Source: Schistosoma haematobium
Lineage: Eukaryota > Platyhelminthes > Trematoda > Strigeidida > Schistosomatidae
Direction of reading: 5' to 3'
Assembly (NCBI RefSeq): GCF_000699445.3
Contig: NC_067195.1
Coordinates: 66,832,591-66,896,590, forward strand
DNA: 64,000 bases
In this document: one piece after another, positions 34,011 to 46,344 of the stretch
Numbering within the stretch: the stretch's first letter is position 1
How the letters are laid out: each line of letters starts with the position of its first letter
Translations under genes and position numbers: made by a program
The notes under the pieces: generated by a model
The model's input: the letters and a program-made list of their open reading frames with translations, nothing else
Told to the model about the DNA's origin: nothing
Databases searched by the model: none

Positions 34011-35190
34011 AATAATGATGTAATTCAAGAAGAAAACATGTTTTAGTTTTTTAAACTAAGCTTATAAGATAATTGGGGATTCAAGGTGGAAGAGAAATAA
34101 AAAGGTGAATGAACTTAGGGCCTTGCGAATGATGCTAAACAATGTCACTCAAAATCTCTAACCATTGGTTGTGGTGATCACGTAGTCTTGAACTGGTTAG
34201 TTTTGGTCGACCTACACGCATCACTCCAACAGTCAGTTGCTTTATAAACTGATGCTACGTCTTGTTTAAAGATCCACTAGCGCTCTTCCAACTTACTTGT
34301 ATGACGATGTATACGGTGGATAGTCATATTTATTTATTTATTTATTTGAACACATAAACATTGGTACAATGGAGCACCAAATAGATATGCGCCACACAAT
34401 AACAATGAAACCAGTAGCAGTTATCATTGATTTGTGTGAGGGTTGTGATACTGTCCGGGTGCACAAACCGAAGCAAGTGTTTTTCTTAGTGGACGACACC
34501 AGGAGCCTTAAACCTAAGGGTCTAATGCACAAGACAGTGGAGCAACGTTAGAAGATGCAGTCCCATGGTAGCCGGTGACCAACAGCAGTTTCATCATGTC
34601 ATTTGTTCCTTCAGGATCCTTGAGCTCATTTCTTTCATTGTTTGGAATCAGAGTTTTCCAATTCCCCTAGATGAGTCCTCCATATCTACCGAACCGGTTA
34701 ATGTGCCGGACATTCGCTTTCCGTCCTCTCAATTTCGTAAACAACATCCTCGCCACGAGAAGGCAGTGAGTAGAACTTCCCTGGTAGTGGTTGTATACGT
34801 GTGGCCATGTGAGAGCAATCCGAGAAAGCGGATTCTCCTCCCCCTCGGCCGTATCAGAGAATTCGGGAGCCAGGATAGTCATACGCAATGCATGTCACGA
34901 TCACCTCGGTTGATGAAGATGCACTACCTTACGAATTTTTTCCATAATTACCTAGTACCCTGCATCGAATCTCAGCATTACTAACTCGATAGCTCCGATA
35001 TGTACGAGCAATAATTCGAAGACATCTATCGCCGAATACTAGTAACCTATTAATATCCCCTATTTTTAAGAGCCACGTCTCATAGTCATGAAGTAAAATG
35101 GGACGAACCATCATACAATATACTGGGACGTTAGTTGGAAGATGGATATCTCGCCTACGCCACCAGTAACACGAGTTAGCAAAAGCCAAA
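34011..35190 (-). pseudogene. Diverged RTE-like LINE 3' fragment, interrupted by a SINE-like element
   Basis: The part at 34929-35189 encodes VPVYCMMVRPILLHDYETWL, RCLRIIARTY and RVSNAEIRCRVLG, matching the post-RT region of the 55-kb LINE (LLYACETWPLR, RCLRMIA, SSNAEVRHRVFG). After the inserted element at 34329-34872 the remnant continues (VGRPKLTSSRLRDHHNQWLE, SDIV). It is far more decayed than the neighbouring copy. Confidence 0.7.
34329..34872 (-). mobile_element. SINE-like element (family X), full copy with target-site duplication
   Basis: This 544-bp element on the minus strand runs from TGGCTCCCGAATTCTC to a tail TATGTGTTCAAATAAATAAAT. It is flanked by a perfect 11-bp duplication, GGATAGTCATA, at 34318-34328 and 34873-34883. 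The last ~60 bp (gtggcgcatat...) matches the 3' end of the RTE-like LINE at 54814. It has no coding capacity. Relatives lie at 36764-37240, 54037-54560 and 58296-58372. Confidence 0.85.
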
Positions 35191-36750
35191 CTCTTTCTGG
35201 ATCCATGCTAAAATTTGGTCACATGTAAACCCACGAGGGTTGGCTAGTTAAGGGGGATGGCTGACACACTGAACTACTTCACTCCATATCTTTAGTTCTG
35301 GAGTTGAGGCAGACATTAACGCAGACTCAATCTCAAAAACTACTCTTATAGTTTTGAGTCGGTAGGTGCATCTGTGTTCTAGGACCTAATGAAGAGCTAA
35401 TACTTGATAGACACATCTAGGTGTGAAATCAGCCTGGTTTTCTCGTGTTTGGTGTTCACGAACCCTAGTAAAGCGTTCGATTATTATCAAGGTCAGTACT
35501 TTAGACCCTATATTAGGTAGACGTATTCTTCTGTGGTAATCACGAAACGATTTTTACTGGAACGACCTGCTATCGTGACCACACAGATGAAATTGTATCC
35601 AGTCTCAAGTCTAACTTATATCTCAGACAATCTAACACTTGAAACAACTAACATCCTTAAAGACCTGGAGTTTAGTCAGTCAGAGCATGCTGTTCTCTGT
35701 TGCTTTAAATTGGCCTTAGCCATGGACTTTTTAACTTCACTGACATAGCGTTGCCTGGTATTAGTAAACGATTAGATGGTAGCTAGATTGAAGTTGAACT
35801 GTTATTTACATTTTTCTGCCCACCGTTCCAGTCTCAGGCTGTGATTACATTATCGTCCTGTCTTTTTGCAAAATAAATCAACTAACAGCTGAATTTTTAA
35901 TTCTTACTTCCTTAAGGAGTCTGAAAAGTGTTCTACTGTTGCCTGACGCGACGTCTTTTTCCATCGCTTATGCTTTCGCTAGGAATGATCACTTTGTGGA
36001 CGTTTTATTAGTCTAATTCTAAGTTTTTTGTGCTTCCCATCATGTATCGAACCTAATAAAATGTCTTTTCAGGCATCTATCAACTTGGTAAGCGCTACCG
36101 GAATCGACTGATTTTCCTAGCTTTTTGGTTATGGTTACTGGTAGATATCACCGCTCGTTTTACAACTATCTGGATATCATTCCTACCTACATCGAAGTGA
36201 AAATCACTTTGGGGATCGATTAACTTTACATCTAATTCATCCCCAAATATGCATATGGTTGTGTAGTAGTCAGTTTTAAATTATTGTAAATTATCGCGAC
36301 TTAGTAACCAAGTGTGTAACAGAATTTTTTGTCACATTGTGTTGGAATCAAGAGTAGCAACTAGTTATGATTGTAACGTAAAGCATAGGGTGATTCCTTT
36401 AATATATTTTTGGGACTTATAATCAGTTCCTCCTAACATACTTATTTTGTACGTTTGGTGTACGGAATAATCTACTGCTGTTCAACATTTTTCCTTTCCC
36501 TGGAATCATAGTTTAAAGTGCCATTTAGATCATCATATACATTAATTAAAACCATTTCACTTCCTAATGTATATCTGATACGCCTTCAGTTGGTACATTT
36601 GTAAACCAGCCCATTAATTTTCAGATACAAATTCAATATGACGAAGGAGACTACTTTCGTTTTGTTTTCTATCTACTAACTAGAGTGAAGATTCCAAATT
36701 GTATAGAAGTCGTTACTCTTTATAGAGACTCCATTCGAACTAGTTTTTAT
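35191..36750. other. Separase intron, unassigned part
   Basis: No repeat was recognised. An open frame at 35533-35748 (plus) contains TLETTNILKDLEFSQSEHAV and CCFKLALAMDFLTSL and looks somewhat protein-like. It ends in a stop with no usable donor before it, so it was not taken as a separase exon. Confidence 0.4.
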
Positions 36751-36763
36751 TGTTATAAAATAG

Positions 36764-37240
36764 GCCCCCAAATGCCCTGGTACGGCCGAGAGTAGGTAGA
36801 GTCCGCTCTCCCTCTCGAAATGCTCTCACATGGCCACGCGTATATAGCCTCTGTCAGGGAAGTCCTACTCACTGCCTTCTCGTGGCGGGGGTGTTGTTTA
36901 CGAAAATGGGAGAACGAAAAGCGAATGTCCGGCTCTTTAACCGGATTTCAAACCAATGATGCACATGGGCTCCAGTATCCTGCGGGAACAATTGGCGTAT
37001 GATCCAGTTATTGATCACCGGCTTCTATGGGAATGGATCTCCTTGCGATGCTCCACTGCCTTGTGGATCAGACCTTCAGGTAGAAGGCTCGGGGAGTGGC
37101 CCCCTAAGGAAACCACCTGGTTTGGTTTGGGCGCCCGGGCAGTATCACAGCCCCCATACATATCGAATGAGATTTTTGTGGCACATATGTATTTGGTGCC
37201 TCCTTGTACCAATATCTATGTGTTAAAATAAATAAATAAC
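36764..37240 (+). mobile_element. SINE-like element (family X), second full copy with target-site duplication
   Basis: 477 bp, from GCCCCCAAATGCCCTGG to a tail TGTTAAAATAAATAAATAAC. It is flanked by a perfect 13-bp duplication, TGTTATAAAATAG, at 36751-36763 and 37241-37253. It aligns with the 34.3-kb copy (tctcacatggccac, cactgccttctcgtggcg, gcagtatcacag, ttgtaccaat). The precise duplication shows a retroposition event in a separase intron. Confidence 0.9.
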
Positions 37241-37512
37241 TGTTATAAAATAGCATCCTTATGTGCGAAATATTGACACAAAATACCCATGATAAAATTT
37301 CATAAGCAATTGGTAGAAATTTACTCGTATTCGCTCACTGTGCTATCAAGTGAGACCTGATTGTTCAGCCTATTATTCAGACATTGCATTAATTTTACTC
37401 TATATACCTAATTTAATTTATGTCACCTTATCGGCAACTGAATTAATATCCATCCTAACGTTTAAATATGTGGTGGTATTAACGGTTAAAATATCGTTCT
37501 TGTCTTTGTCAG

Positions 37513-37963
37513 TGGCCTGCTTTTTCTGCAAACCTGGATCTTATTCGACTGCAGTATAAAGAGTTCTTTGAGGGAAAGTCATGGGCTGTTGTCTGTGCTC
37601 GTGGTTACTTCTACTGGCTGCATCTTCATGCTCGCTGCATATTTGGTGCTAACTTTGAGTTGGTCAATACACCTCTTCAGTCAGGCACTCACGATACGTT
37701 CCCTCCACCGCCCGTATCTCCTCTGCATGCTGCAGTTATTGTTCGTATGCATGGTCAAACACTAGTGAAATTTATGCGTTTGTGTTGTGAGCAGAAATTA
37801 CAAAATCGTTCCTGTACAAAACAGCAAGTTAAGGTCGGGATCGGGAAAGAAAATAAAGATCCGTCTGTTGGTCCCAAAAATTTGAAAAAGTTTGTTGAAC
37901 CAAAGCCAGTACCTTCAGAACTCAAAGTATCTACCGCTGCTTGGTCTTCTGTTTCATTAACAG
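37513..37963 (+). CDS. ESPL1: Separase, exon E4
   Basis: 150 codons plus one base, acceptor gtcag at 37512, donor GTATAAG at 37964. The product begins WPAFSANLDLIRLQYKEFFE and includes CARGYFYWLHLHARCIFGAN and HAAVIVRMHGQTLVKFMRLC, then a lysine-rich loop. It ends phase 1, and the single G joins the AT that opens E5 to give Asp. It belongs to the poorly conserved helical part of separase. Confidence 0.75.
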
Positions 37964-38116
37964 GTATAAGCAGTTGTTTTCTCAGCTTGTAAGCCTTTCT
38001 TATCACCTTACTTGTATAATTTATTCTTAATAATTTTATGGTACTTCATAAAATCTTATATTTTACCTTTAATAAAATGTCACAGGTCTGTTGAAGTTAA
38101 ACATTTGCACCATTGG

Positions 38117-38330
38117 ATTTCGGGCTAGTGGTCTAGAGGTTAAGTGCCTCGTGCGAGGCCGATGACCCTGGGTTCGGTCCTCCAGTTTTTTCGCAGATGT
38201 CCACTGCTAAAGAGCCCTGTACTAGGACGATAAAGCTGTCCAGTATTCCCAGGTTTCCATTGGTTGTCCAACTTAGGTTAGTTTATGATCTCTAAAAATT
38301 TACGTAGTTCTCAATCGGCGTTTGTTAGTA
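38117..38330 (+). mobile_element. Degenerate hammerhead SINE in a separase intron
   Basis: The tRNA-like head is clear: GGGCTAGTGGTCTAGAGGTT holds box A (38129-38139) and GGTTCGGTCCT is a near box B. The ribozyme region (38195-38250) is decayed: the CUGANGA core reads CUAAAGA, and GAAA reads GAUAAA. The gtccag...ccaggtttcc stem I side is still visible. Confidence 0.75.
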
Positions 38331-39004
38331 TGCACAGTGTTTACCTCTAGCTTGTCGGATCTACTTATAGTTATTCGTTGATATTCTGGTTCGCACTTCT
38401 AAAGACGGTATTATTAATGTTTAGGAACCTTTCATTACCATTATGTCAAGTCCCCTTATTCGGTTTAGTATTTTTCTACCGCTTAGTATTCTTGAAAATT
38501 TCACAGTGCTCCATTGGTTCCCGAATCAATGCGCAACTTGAAAAGAACGTAAATATATTCCAAGCAAAACATTAATGTAATGAATATGTCAGTGAATATA
38601 TAAACTTTTCACAGGAATGTTTAAGAGTCCTCTTAGTTCACCCAGTGTTAACGGGACATCGATTGGATTAAAGCATGTTTCGCGCCCGATTGTGTTAGTG
38701 CATGCTGATTGGCTATTTCTTATCCAATCCGCGCTAGTCGATACTTGAAGAAGATTCTAGAATTTTCTCATGTAAAAATTACAAATATACTGACTTTTCT
38801 CTTACTGTGCTTCCTACTTCCATCTACTCTTATTATTTGGAGTATGATTTCGTTCCTGTCCAAACGTGTTCTGATTTGGGAACTTGTCGATTGAATCGGT
38901 GTCCAAGAATGCCATGCATCAGGAATAGCTAGGTCATAATAGGAGAAATTACAACATGCGGTAGCCCTGATCGATTGTAAGTGGAGCAATCAGCATAAAT
39001 ACTT

Positions 39005-40665
39005 ACTTATGCCTGTTACCCCTCGTCAAGGAAGGAGCATACGTCGACCCCCGGCATTGTCCATCGAACTCTGTCCTGGGCAATCCTTTTCACTTATTTC
39101 CAGTTGTTCATCCTTTTGATGTCTGCTTACAATTCTAGACTCAGTGTGTTCTTTGGCCTTCCTCTTTCCCGTTTCCCTTCGGAATTACAAGTTAGCGATT
39201 GTCTCTTCATGAATTTTGGTGATTTCCACAATCTATGTCCTATCTACTTCCCATGCATTTTCTTAATTTCCTCTTCAGCTGAAAGCTGGTTTGTTCTCTC
39301 CCACAGTAGGCTGTTGCTGATGGTATCCGGCCAATGAGTGTTAAGTATCATGCGTAGACAACTATTTATAAATACTTGTACCTTCTTGATGATGGTTGTA
39401 GTGGTTCTCCACGTTTCAGCTCCGTACAGTAGGACTGTCTTCACGTTCGTATTGAATATTCTGACTTGATGATGTGTCCTCCTGAATAGAACGTGGAGCG
39501 TCTTTTCAGTCATTTCAATGTCCGACTTTATTGCTTCAACTGGTATGTTGTCTGGTCTTTCAGTCTTCCCACTCTAGATTTGTCTAATGACCATCCTGAT
39601 TTCTTCAACTATTGGTGGAGTGTTCAGAGCTATACTAAACTCCTTGACTTTGTCAGTGTCTTGAAGGATTTCTGTATTAAACCTTTGTAATGTTGTTTCT
39701 CCGATTGTCCAGTGCTTGCTTCGCTTCAGTTTCATCTTGGCAATCACCAGGTAAATAGCGATCTGAATCTATGCCAGTTCCTATCCTGCTTCTCACGTCT
39801 TCCATTGGCCTTCTGAATATTTTAGTGATGCAGATACAATCAATCTGGTTCTGCGTAGTGTGATGCGGTGGAAGGCTTGTAGCTTTGTGTGTGTTTATGA
39901 GGAAGTATAGTACCATCAATAATCATTTTGTTGAATGCATATAAATATCTGGTGTTGTCCATTCCGACTTGGGCGTTTAAGTCTCCCATTTGAATGGTCA
40001 GGCCCTTTCTTGAGCACGCCTTAACAATCGTTTGCAGCCTCGCATGAGACTGATCTTCATCGTCGTCGATGCTTTAATTGGTGGGTGCATAATATTGGAT
40101 AACATTAATTGTGATTTCCTTCTTTGTGTTTGAAGGATGCTTTGATGATTCTGGATGCATGATATTTCCATCCCACAAGTGCTTTTTGTGCTTCTTTGAA
40201 CTGTATCAGTATAACTCCTTGTGTGTGCAGAACATTTTGTTGCCCGTGACTAGAGTACTGCAGCATCTCTCCTGAATATAATCTCTTCTTTCCAGCTTGG
40301 GTCTAGTGTGTTTCACTGATTCCGAGCACCGACAATTTGTATCGCCTTATTTCCGTAGCTATTTGACTGGTTCTAACCGGTCTTTCACATTGTCCGGATA
40401 TTCCGTGTACTTATATTAATTGTTGCTGTGATTGTTAGAAGGGACATCATCCTCGTGATTTCTTGAGAATCTCGGCATTCACCATGAGGTGTCATGATTC
40501 TTCTGAATGAAGGTCGCTGAACTCGGAGTTTAAATTGTTTGTTGTGGTTAGTGTATTTTATTAGGGTTGTTTTCTACGGGATGGGGTTGGTGACCTCATA
40601 CCTAACCCTCCTCCTTTATCTGGGTTCGGGAACGACAGTAATCCTAGAACAACTACAGGTGGAGT
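39005..40665 (-). mobile_element. RTE-like deletion derivative lacking the reverse-transcriptase domain
   Basis: Minus strand: a 5' leader (ctaactccacctgtagttgt from 40665), a degraded endonuclease domain (MTPHGECRDSQEITRMMSLL near 40490; THKATSLPPHHTTQNQIDCI near 39880), a linker, then [20 protein letters not shown] at 39513. There the reading jumps directly to the post-RT region ([37 protein letters not shown]). All palm motifs including the catalytic Asp pair are missing. A second deletion removes most of the linker after the endonuclease. It inserted in a separase intron in antisense orientation. Confidence 0.85.
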
Positions 40666-41194
40666 TAGTAATATTCATACTGCAACATAATCTTATCTGT
40701 GACTCGCTTTTCTCAATTCGCTGTCCTGCTAACAAAAGGTATATTAACTGTATTTGTTATTTAGGCACTATTGATTAATCTCACCTCATCGATTATTAAG
40801 TATACTTTTTATCTCCTAAATAACATGACCGACACAGAAACTAATTACTGAATAAGTGCTGCTTCCAGAGAAGATGGAAAATTTGATGGATTGGTTTGGA
40901 AATCAATCTAAATGTCTTGTTTGACATAATTTAACTTTGACCATAACTTTTTAATAAAACAGGATAAAATCTCGACTGCACTGAAAATATTTATTTTCGA
41001 ACTCTAGGGTTTTTTATAACTGGCAGTCTATCATTAGCGTTCAACATGATTTAAAACTATACTTATACTCCTACGCTATTATTTTCAGAAAATGTTTGCA
41101 ACTCATCTGGTGACCATGATTGATAAACATTTTTCTGATTGTCATATATCGTCGCATTGTAATTGAGAACTATGATGTTGTTGATTATTTCTAG

Positions 41195-41351
41195 ATAATG
41201 AATTACTTAATCTATGGTTGGGAACGCGACTACTTTTATACGGTTGCCATCAAACGGCTGAGTTATATACGCTTCTAGGTACTGTAAGAGAAGCACGTGT
41301 GTATCAAAATGAGTTATTATGCGTTGGTCAACGTTTTCACTTATGCAGTTA
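41195..41351 (+). CDS. ESPL1: Separase, exon E5
   Basis: Acceptor atttctag at 41194, donor GTAAGT at 41352. The exon opens with two bases completing the split codon from E4 and encodes NELLNLWLGTRLLLYGCHQT, then LLGTVREARVYQNELLCVGQ. The pattern of an LG-x-x-REA-x-x-Y helix pair resembles separase superhelical repeats. It ends with two bases (TA) that combine with the T opening E6. It was found by eye, being too short for a length-filtered frame search. Confidence 0.78.
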
Positions 41352-41493
41352 GTAAGTTAATGTATAAAAGTTAATACCCTCATTGTACTATTCAGATTTT
41401 ACAGATTAATTAAATACAGTTGAGATTTTCGGGAATCACATACACAGAGTTCATTTGTACCAACCTTTTTATGTTTGCCTTACTTTGTTTTAG

Positions 41494-42235
41494 TACACAA
41501 ATTGCTCTGAACTTAATGGCACATCTAGATATGTTTGCTCAGCGTCAATGGGCTTTTGAATTACGTCTGCGACAGCTAAATCACATTGCAACATGTCAAG
41601 TGTCTCTTGAGGAACTAGTCACTAAAAGAACTAAGCAAAATTCAAAAGTAAATATGAATTCAAAAGCTACCACGGAAATTGATGAGTCTGCTTTTATTCA
41701 TTCTAAAACATTTCCCAATCAATCCCTCTACAATGGTCTTGGTGACAATCAGTTGGTGAGAGATACGACGGTCGTAAATTCTTTGTCAAACGATTCATTT
41801 TCCGACGGTTCTAATCCTCTTTTGTCCAGCTACAACAGACCATTCAGTTCAATTTTTTCTAGTAGTCCAACACGACGTACATATTTTAATAACAAAAGTG
41901 AAGCGGTTGATACCTATCCAAGTGCTACCCAAATTGCTTCCGCAATTGCTGGACAACGACTTACCTCAGAATGGAATGAGTGGTACAGTAAAGGATTCTA
42001 TATACCTCACACTGTCGATTTTGCCTTTGAGTCTGTAAGCAAGTCCTTCCTGAGTGTTGGTGGATTACCTCTAGGAACCTGTGTTTGTTTAATCCTTAAT
42101 GGGGTTTCCTGGCCTTGGTTGTTTAACTTGACTCAGGTAGTTCGGAATGAACTGTTACCATCCCCTCATTTCTTACCTGCTTTGTACACTGTTCCATCGG
42201 TGCATGTCAAAGCAGCTGTAAAAACTCGTAATCAT
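41494..42235 (+). CDS. ESPL1: Separase, exon E6
   Basis: One completing base plus 247 codons; acceptor gttttag at 41493, donor GTAAGT at 42236, phase 0 end. It begins TQIALNLMAHLDMFAQRQWA, goes through a serine- and asparagine-rich, probably disordered stretch (residues about 50-150), then a folded segment with RLTSEWNEWYSKGFYIPHTV and GGLPLGTCVCLILNG. The disordered stretch is where regulation sites often sit in separases, but no specific site is claimed. Confidence 0.8.
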
Positions 42236-43210
42236 GTAAGTAAACTTTCGATACTGTTTTCCTCATTTATTTATTTAACTGAAAATTTCTTTTAAATTAT
42301 AATGATAAACCCAGTCAATCGTTCACTTCTTTTTATAGATTACAATTACTTAGTTTACTAACTTCACATTGGTTCTCACGAACCTAAGGATATTATAAAA
42401 GTTTCGGAAACATTCTGAACTTTATACCCAAAAGTAAGGAAATGATAGAAATCAGGATCATTAGTTAACTACGTTGCACTTATGATAGAGATTTCTCGCT
42501 AACGTATATATGCAACGGTCATCATTCAAACTTATGTAACTGATAAATTTGCCGCATCTCTAATTTACACAAATAGTGGGTGAAATGAAAAGTATGGAAT
42601 CAAATAACTGTTAGGATGTCTATGTTATGATAATACATCTGGAAATGAATCTCTATTGCTGTTTTCAGGAAAAAGTTATATTAATGACTACATATTTCTA
42701 TGATGAGCCAAGTCCAGTTTTATTACTTTCCGACATGAATTACTGTCAAGGGTTCAATACCCCCATTCTAATAAGTTTTTTGTTGATTATACTTCCCGTC
42801 TAAGTGAACTCTATGTTTATAACCACCTACCAATAATCACACCGTTGTATATTTTACTGTTGGGTAGCATGTACATGATGACTTGTAATATTTTTGATAG
42901 TACTCCAACAGAAAATGAGATCCCTATAATGTAACTGGATTTGAGGTTATAATTGTGGGTTAAATGTTCTAAATAATTCAATATTTGAAACGGTAACATC
43001 ACATCTGTATCGCTGTTGTTTATTATGTCCCTCTAAATAAGGTTTATCGAATAAAACAAACATCATTCTTTTGTCGTATTCATGTTAAGATTAAAATCTT
43101 TTTTGTAGCTCATATTCGGACATAATCTTAATATTAGTCAACTATAATCCCTCTAAATTCATGTTTTCCGTATTTTTTTGTGACTTTCCAATCCCTCGGT
43201 GATTTTGTAG

Positions 43211-43472
43211 GGAGAGCCTAATAAAAATAAAGATCTCATAGAAGCTTTTTCATTGCTCAGTATCACTCCTACAGAAAATTCATCAGAAACGTGGAATAAT
43301 AAGATTGAAAAATCATCGTCACCTCAACTTCAGTCAAAGAAAGATTTTCATACTGGCAAACAGTTACCACCTCCTGTACCTAAACCAAATGCTCCCCGTC
43401 GTCCAGCAGATAACCGAAACAAAACTATTTTAAATATTTCACCACACAACAGAAGTCGCTGTCAATCATCCC
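43211..43472 (+). CDS. ESPL1: Separase, exon E7
   Basis: Acceptor ttgtag at 43210, donor GTGAGT at 43473; 87 codons plus one base. Hydrophilic and proline-rich (GKQLPPPVPKPNAPRRPADN), probably a linker. The final C joins AT of E8 to give His. Confidence 0.75.
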
Positions 43473-43994
43473 GTGAGTCATATCATTTAATTTTCAAAGT
43501 CTAGTCCTGTTTGTATTATCTAAACAAGATACTATGTGGAGCGTTGGATTCCCAAATCCATCATTCCTACTATTCATCTCTTATAGTTTGAAATCCCGTT
43601 TAATTATCTACCAATACAACCTAACCAAGTAAATATTGCAGTGTAAAACCCATTTTAATAGTACTCTGGTTCAAGTTACTACGCCGCGCAACAAAAGTAA
43701 ATTTATAAAGATGAAAACTACTGACATAAATGAATATTTTAAGTATTTATTCAGTATCTTAAGTACATTTGAATGAAGAGTAATGACATGCTTGATAAGT
43801 AGACGAAGACAATAAGTAAGTACATTCGGACCATATTACTTATTAGCCTGTCTAGTTGACCTTTTATTTTTATATATAAATGCTCTTAACATGTATATGT
43901 GTGACCAGATTGTTCGAAATGTATTGCGCTAATATATCACATAGTTCTGATAATCTTCGTCTTCTAATATCATTATCGAAATTTATTTTATTTC

Positions 43995-43995
<1 letters not shown>

Positions 43996-44059
<64 letters not shown>
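43996..44059. repeat. (AT)n microsatellite in a separase intron
   Basis: About 31 AT units between exons E7 and E8. Confidence 0.95.
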
Positions 44060-44061
<2 letters not shown>

Positions 44062-44141
44062 ATTTATACTACTCTAAAGCTTGTCAATTGATTGTTTGCT
44101 GAATTTTTATCCTCGTTCATACCAATTATTTTTCTCTATAG

Positions 44142-44362
44142 ATTATCAACAGGTCGGTAAAGCCACTGAAATTAATGAGGTAACTATAGAATCCACAATA
44201 CAAACTAGACGCTGTGATAATCCGTTAACGAATAAAGATATTGTTTTAGATGATCATGAAGCAGATAATGAAATATTGATACCATTGCTTGGTTATACCT
44301 TTCGAAAACCAGCTAATTCTCAACCTCTGGAAATATATTGTGACCACTTATCCAAAAATAAA
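44142..44362 (+). CDS. ESPL1: Separase, exon E8
   Basis: Two completing bases plus 73 codons, acceptor ctctatag at 44141, donor GTGAGT at 44363, phase 0 end. The product (YQQVGKATEINEVTIESTIQ ... PLLGYTFRKPANSQPLEIYC) is acidic and hydrophilic, consistent with the linker region between the helical half and the protease half. Confidence 0.72.
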
Positions 44363-44579
44363 GTGAGTTGACATTGGTTAAAACACTTAATTTCTTCTTT
44401 TAAAGCTAGTATGTATTTCTAGTTTTTTGATTACCTCTACTTTGAATTGTTTAAACAGTATGTCAGTTATACTTAAACGTTCCGACTTTTATCCACTTTA
44501 GAACTGTAATGGGTGTTTTGTTCTGGTTTTTTGCATTATTTTAACTGAAACTACTCATTTTGTTCTAACTCCCATACCG

Positions 44580-44770
44580 AAGGTCCTGTATTCGATTTCC
44601 GGATGTGACATCGAGGATGCACACTGCTGTGGTGTCCCATACTAGAACAAACTAGTCGTCCAACACTTCCAGGTTTTCGACTATGGTCTAGCTAAGATCA
44701 GTTCGTAGTTTAAACCTATAAAAATTCTGCAATCTACACAAATATTCGTATTGTGATGTATTTTTATAGT
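44580..44770 (+). mobile_element. Degenerate hammerhead SINE, head missing
   Basis: Box-B-like gtattcgatttcc, then gaggatgcacactgctg, cccatactag and tcgtccaacacttccaggtttt match the ribozyme part of the SINE at 32705-32932. The core is destroyed (CUGUGGU instead of CUGANGA; the GAAA is missing). The tail tggtctagct...attgtgatgta is still recognisable. Confidence 0.7.
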
Positions 44771-46344
44771 CTTTCAATCTTATCCATTATTTGCCGATAT
44801 ATTACAGTAAAATAGAAATAAACCACGTCAGTTTTTAAGACATTTTTAACCAATGATTGACTTCTCACCATAATTCACACATTTTTGTATCAGTACTTAG
44901 AAAGTACTTTTTATATTTCATCCTTGTTGTTATTTAGTACTCGTAATTTCGATTACTGTCCGAGTTGAGCTTTTGTCTTCGATTTTTATAATAGTATTCT
45001 GAATGAAAAAGTTCATGTTCTTACCTTTTACATAAAATCCCAGTAACCATTTTTTATCATACTAACAATATCAGTATTTCTGTACTGTGTTATCTGTCTG
45101 CGAATAGCACAGCACAAAATGAGTTGATGATATATGCTATTTCCTGTTTTATTGGATAGACCGAGTCTAAATAATTTTCCGTTTTAATGAACATTGAAAT
45201 CATTTAGTTCTAACACTCAAACTGTTTATATTTGAATGAATTAGTTAATTCTTAGTAGTTGGAAAAATCATTTCAACTCCTTTGCTATTCTTCTTGTCAC
45301 TTTCATCTCGTTTAACTGATGTTTTCTGTCAATCGGACTAACATACATTGAGTATGACTGACCTGTGTACCTCCACTTTATTGGTGTTTCTAAAGATTTC
45401 TAAGTTGATTGTTTATAATTGCCACTTTTCCCTCCACACGTTTCTTCCGAAATTGTTATTCCCTGTATTTTTTAAATATACGTACAGATTTAATCAGTGT
45501 GAAGTTTTAATTTAGTTGAATTAGTCCATTTGGTGAACCGTAGTATTTTCCTTTTTCTCTTTGATACACCATTATCGCTGCTACAATCAAATAGACGTTT
45601 CTGAAAATTCGCATAATATGTACACTTATGTTTAGGTTAAATTGTTCAGTGACAACTAGCTTCTTAGCGAAACATTATATGTGTTTTAAACTTAGGTTTG
45701 TTTAGATACAGAGGTAACTTAGTAATGGCTTCATGAATCTTGTTACCTATTACTATCTAGGAGACACTGCGATTCTTCTTCGTTATAATGATAATGAGGA
45801 TAGGAGAACGACGACAAAAAAGATTAGACTATCTGGGACCCAAACTTAAACCTCATTTTATTAGTTATCTACTTGGCATGTTATGTGATTTTCTGGCTAT
45901 GTGGTGAGTGAGCGTTGGACAACTGGATTTCGAACCATTAGGCTTTAGGTAGTACTCTTCGCTGTTTTCTCACTGTCATCGTATGATTGGTGTTATGTAG
46001 ACAATCCTGGTGAAATAGTAATTGGAATAGATCGTATAGCTGCTCTCCTGTAATTACAGTTCTCTCACACGGGCCCCAATATAGTCTAAACATCTGTTTT
46101 TTTCGTTATTTCGTGGTCGTATTTTAACTGCAATTAACCGGTCCATAAACTTAACTTTCTGGATTTTTACTACTCAGTGAATATGCATTTCGAATTTTCA
46201 TTATATTTGTAGTAATGGTTTAGACTTAATCATATTTAATTTTTGAACACCATAAGCTGTTAAGGAAATTAGTTTTTAAGTATTTGTACTTTGTATTTGT
46301 TATATCATGTATTCACCATTAAACTTTTCATTCAACAAATACAG
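44771..46344. other. Separase intron, no recognised element
   Basis: AT-rich sequence with a GC-richer patch near 45760-46080 that may be an old repeat, but no family or ends could be identified. Confidence 0.4.

Noticed and set aside
35533..35748. Possible extra separase exon with protein-like sequence
   Set aside because: The frame ends in a stop with no plausible splice donor before it, and E2/E3 and E4 already join in frame without it.
38129..38181. A functional tRNA gene
   Set aside because: Box A and a near box B are present, but the cloverleaf stems are not formed and the sequence continues into the SINE body with a decayed ribozyme.
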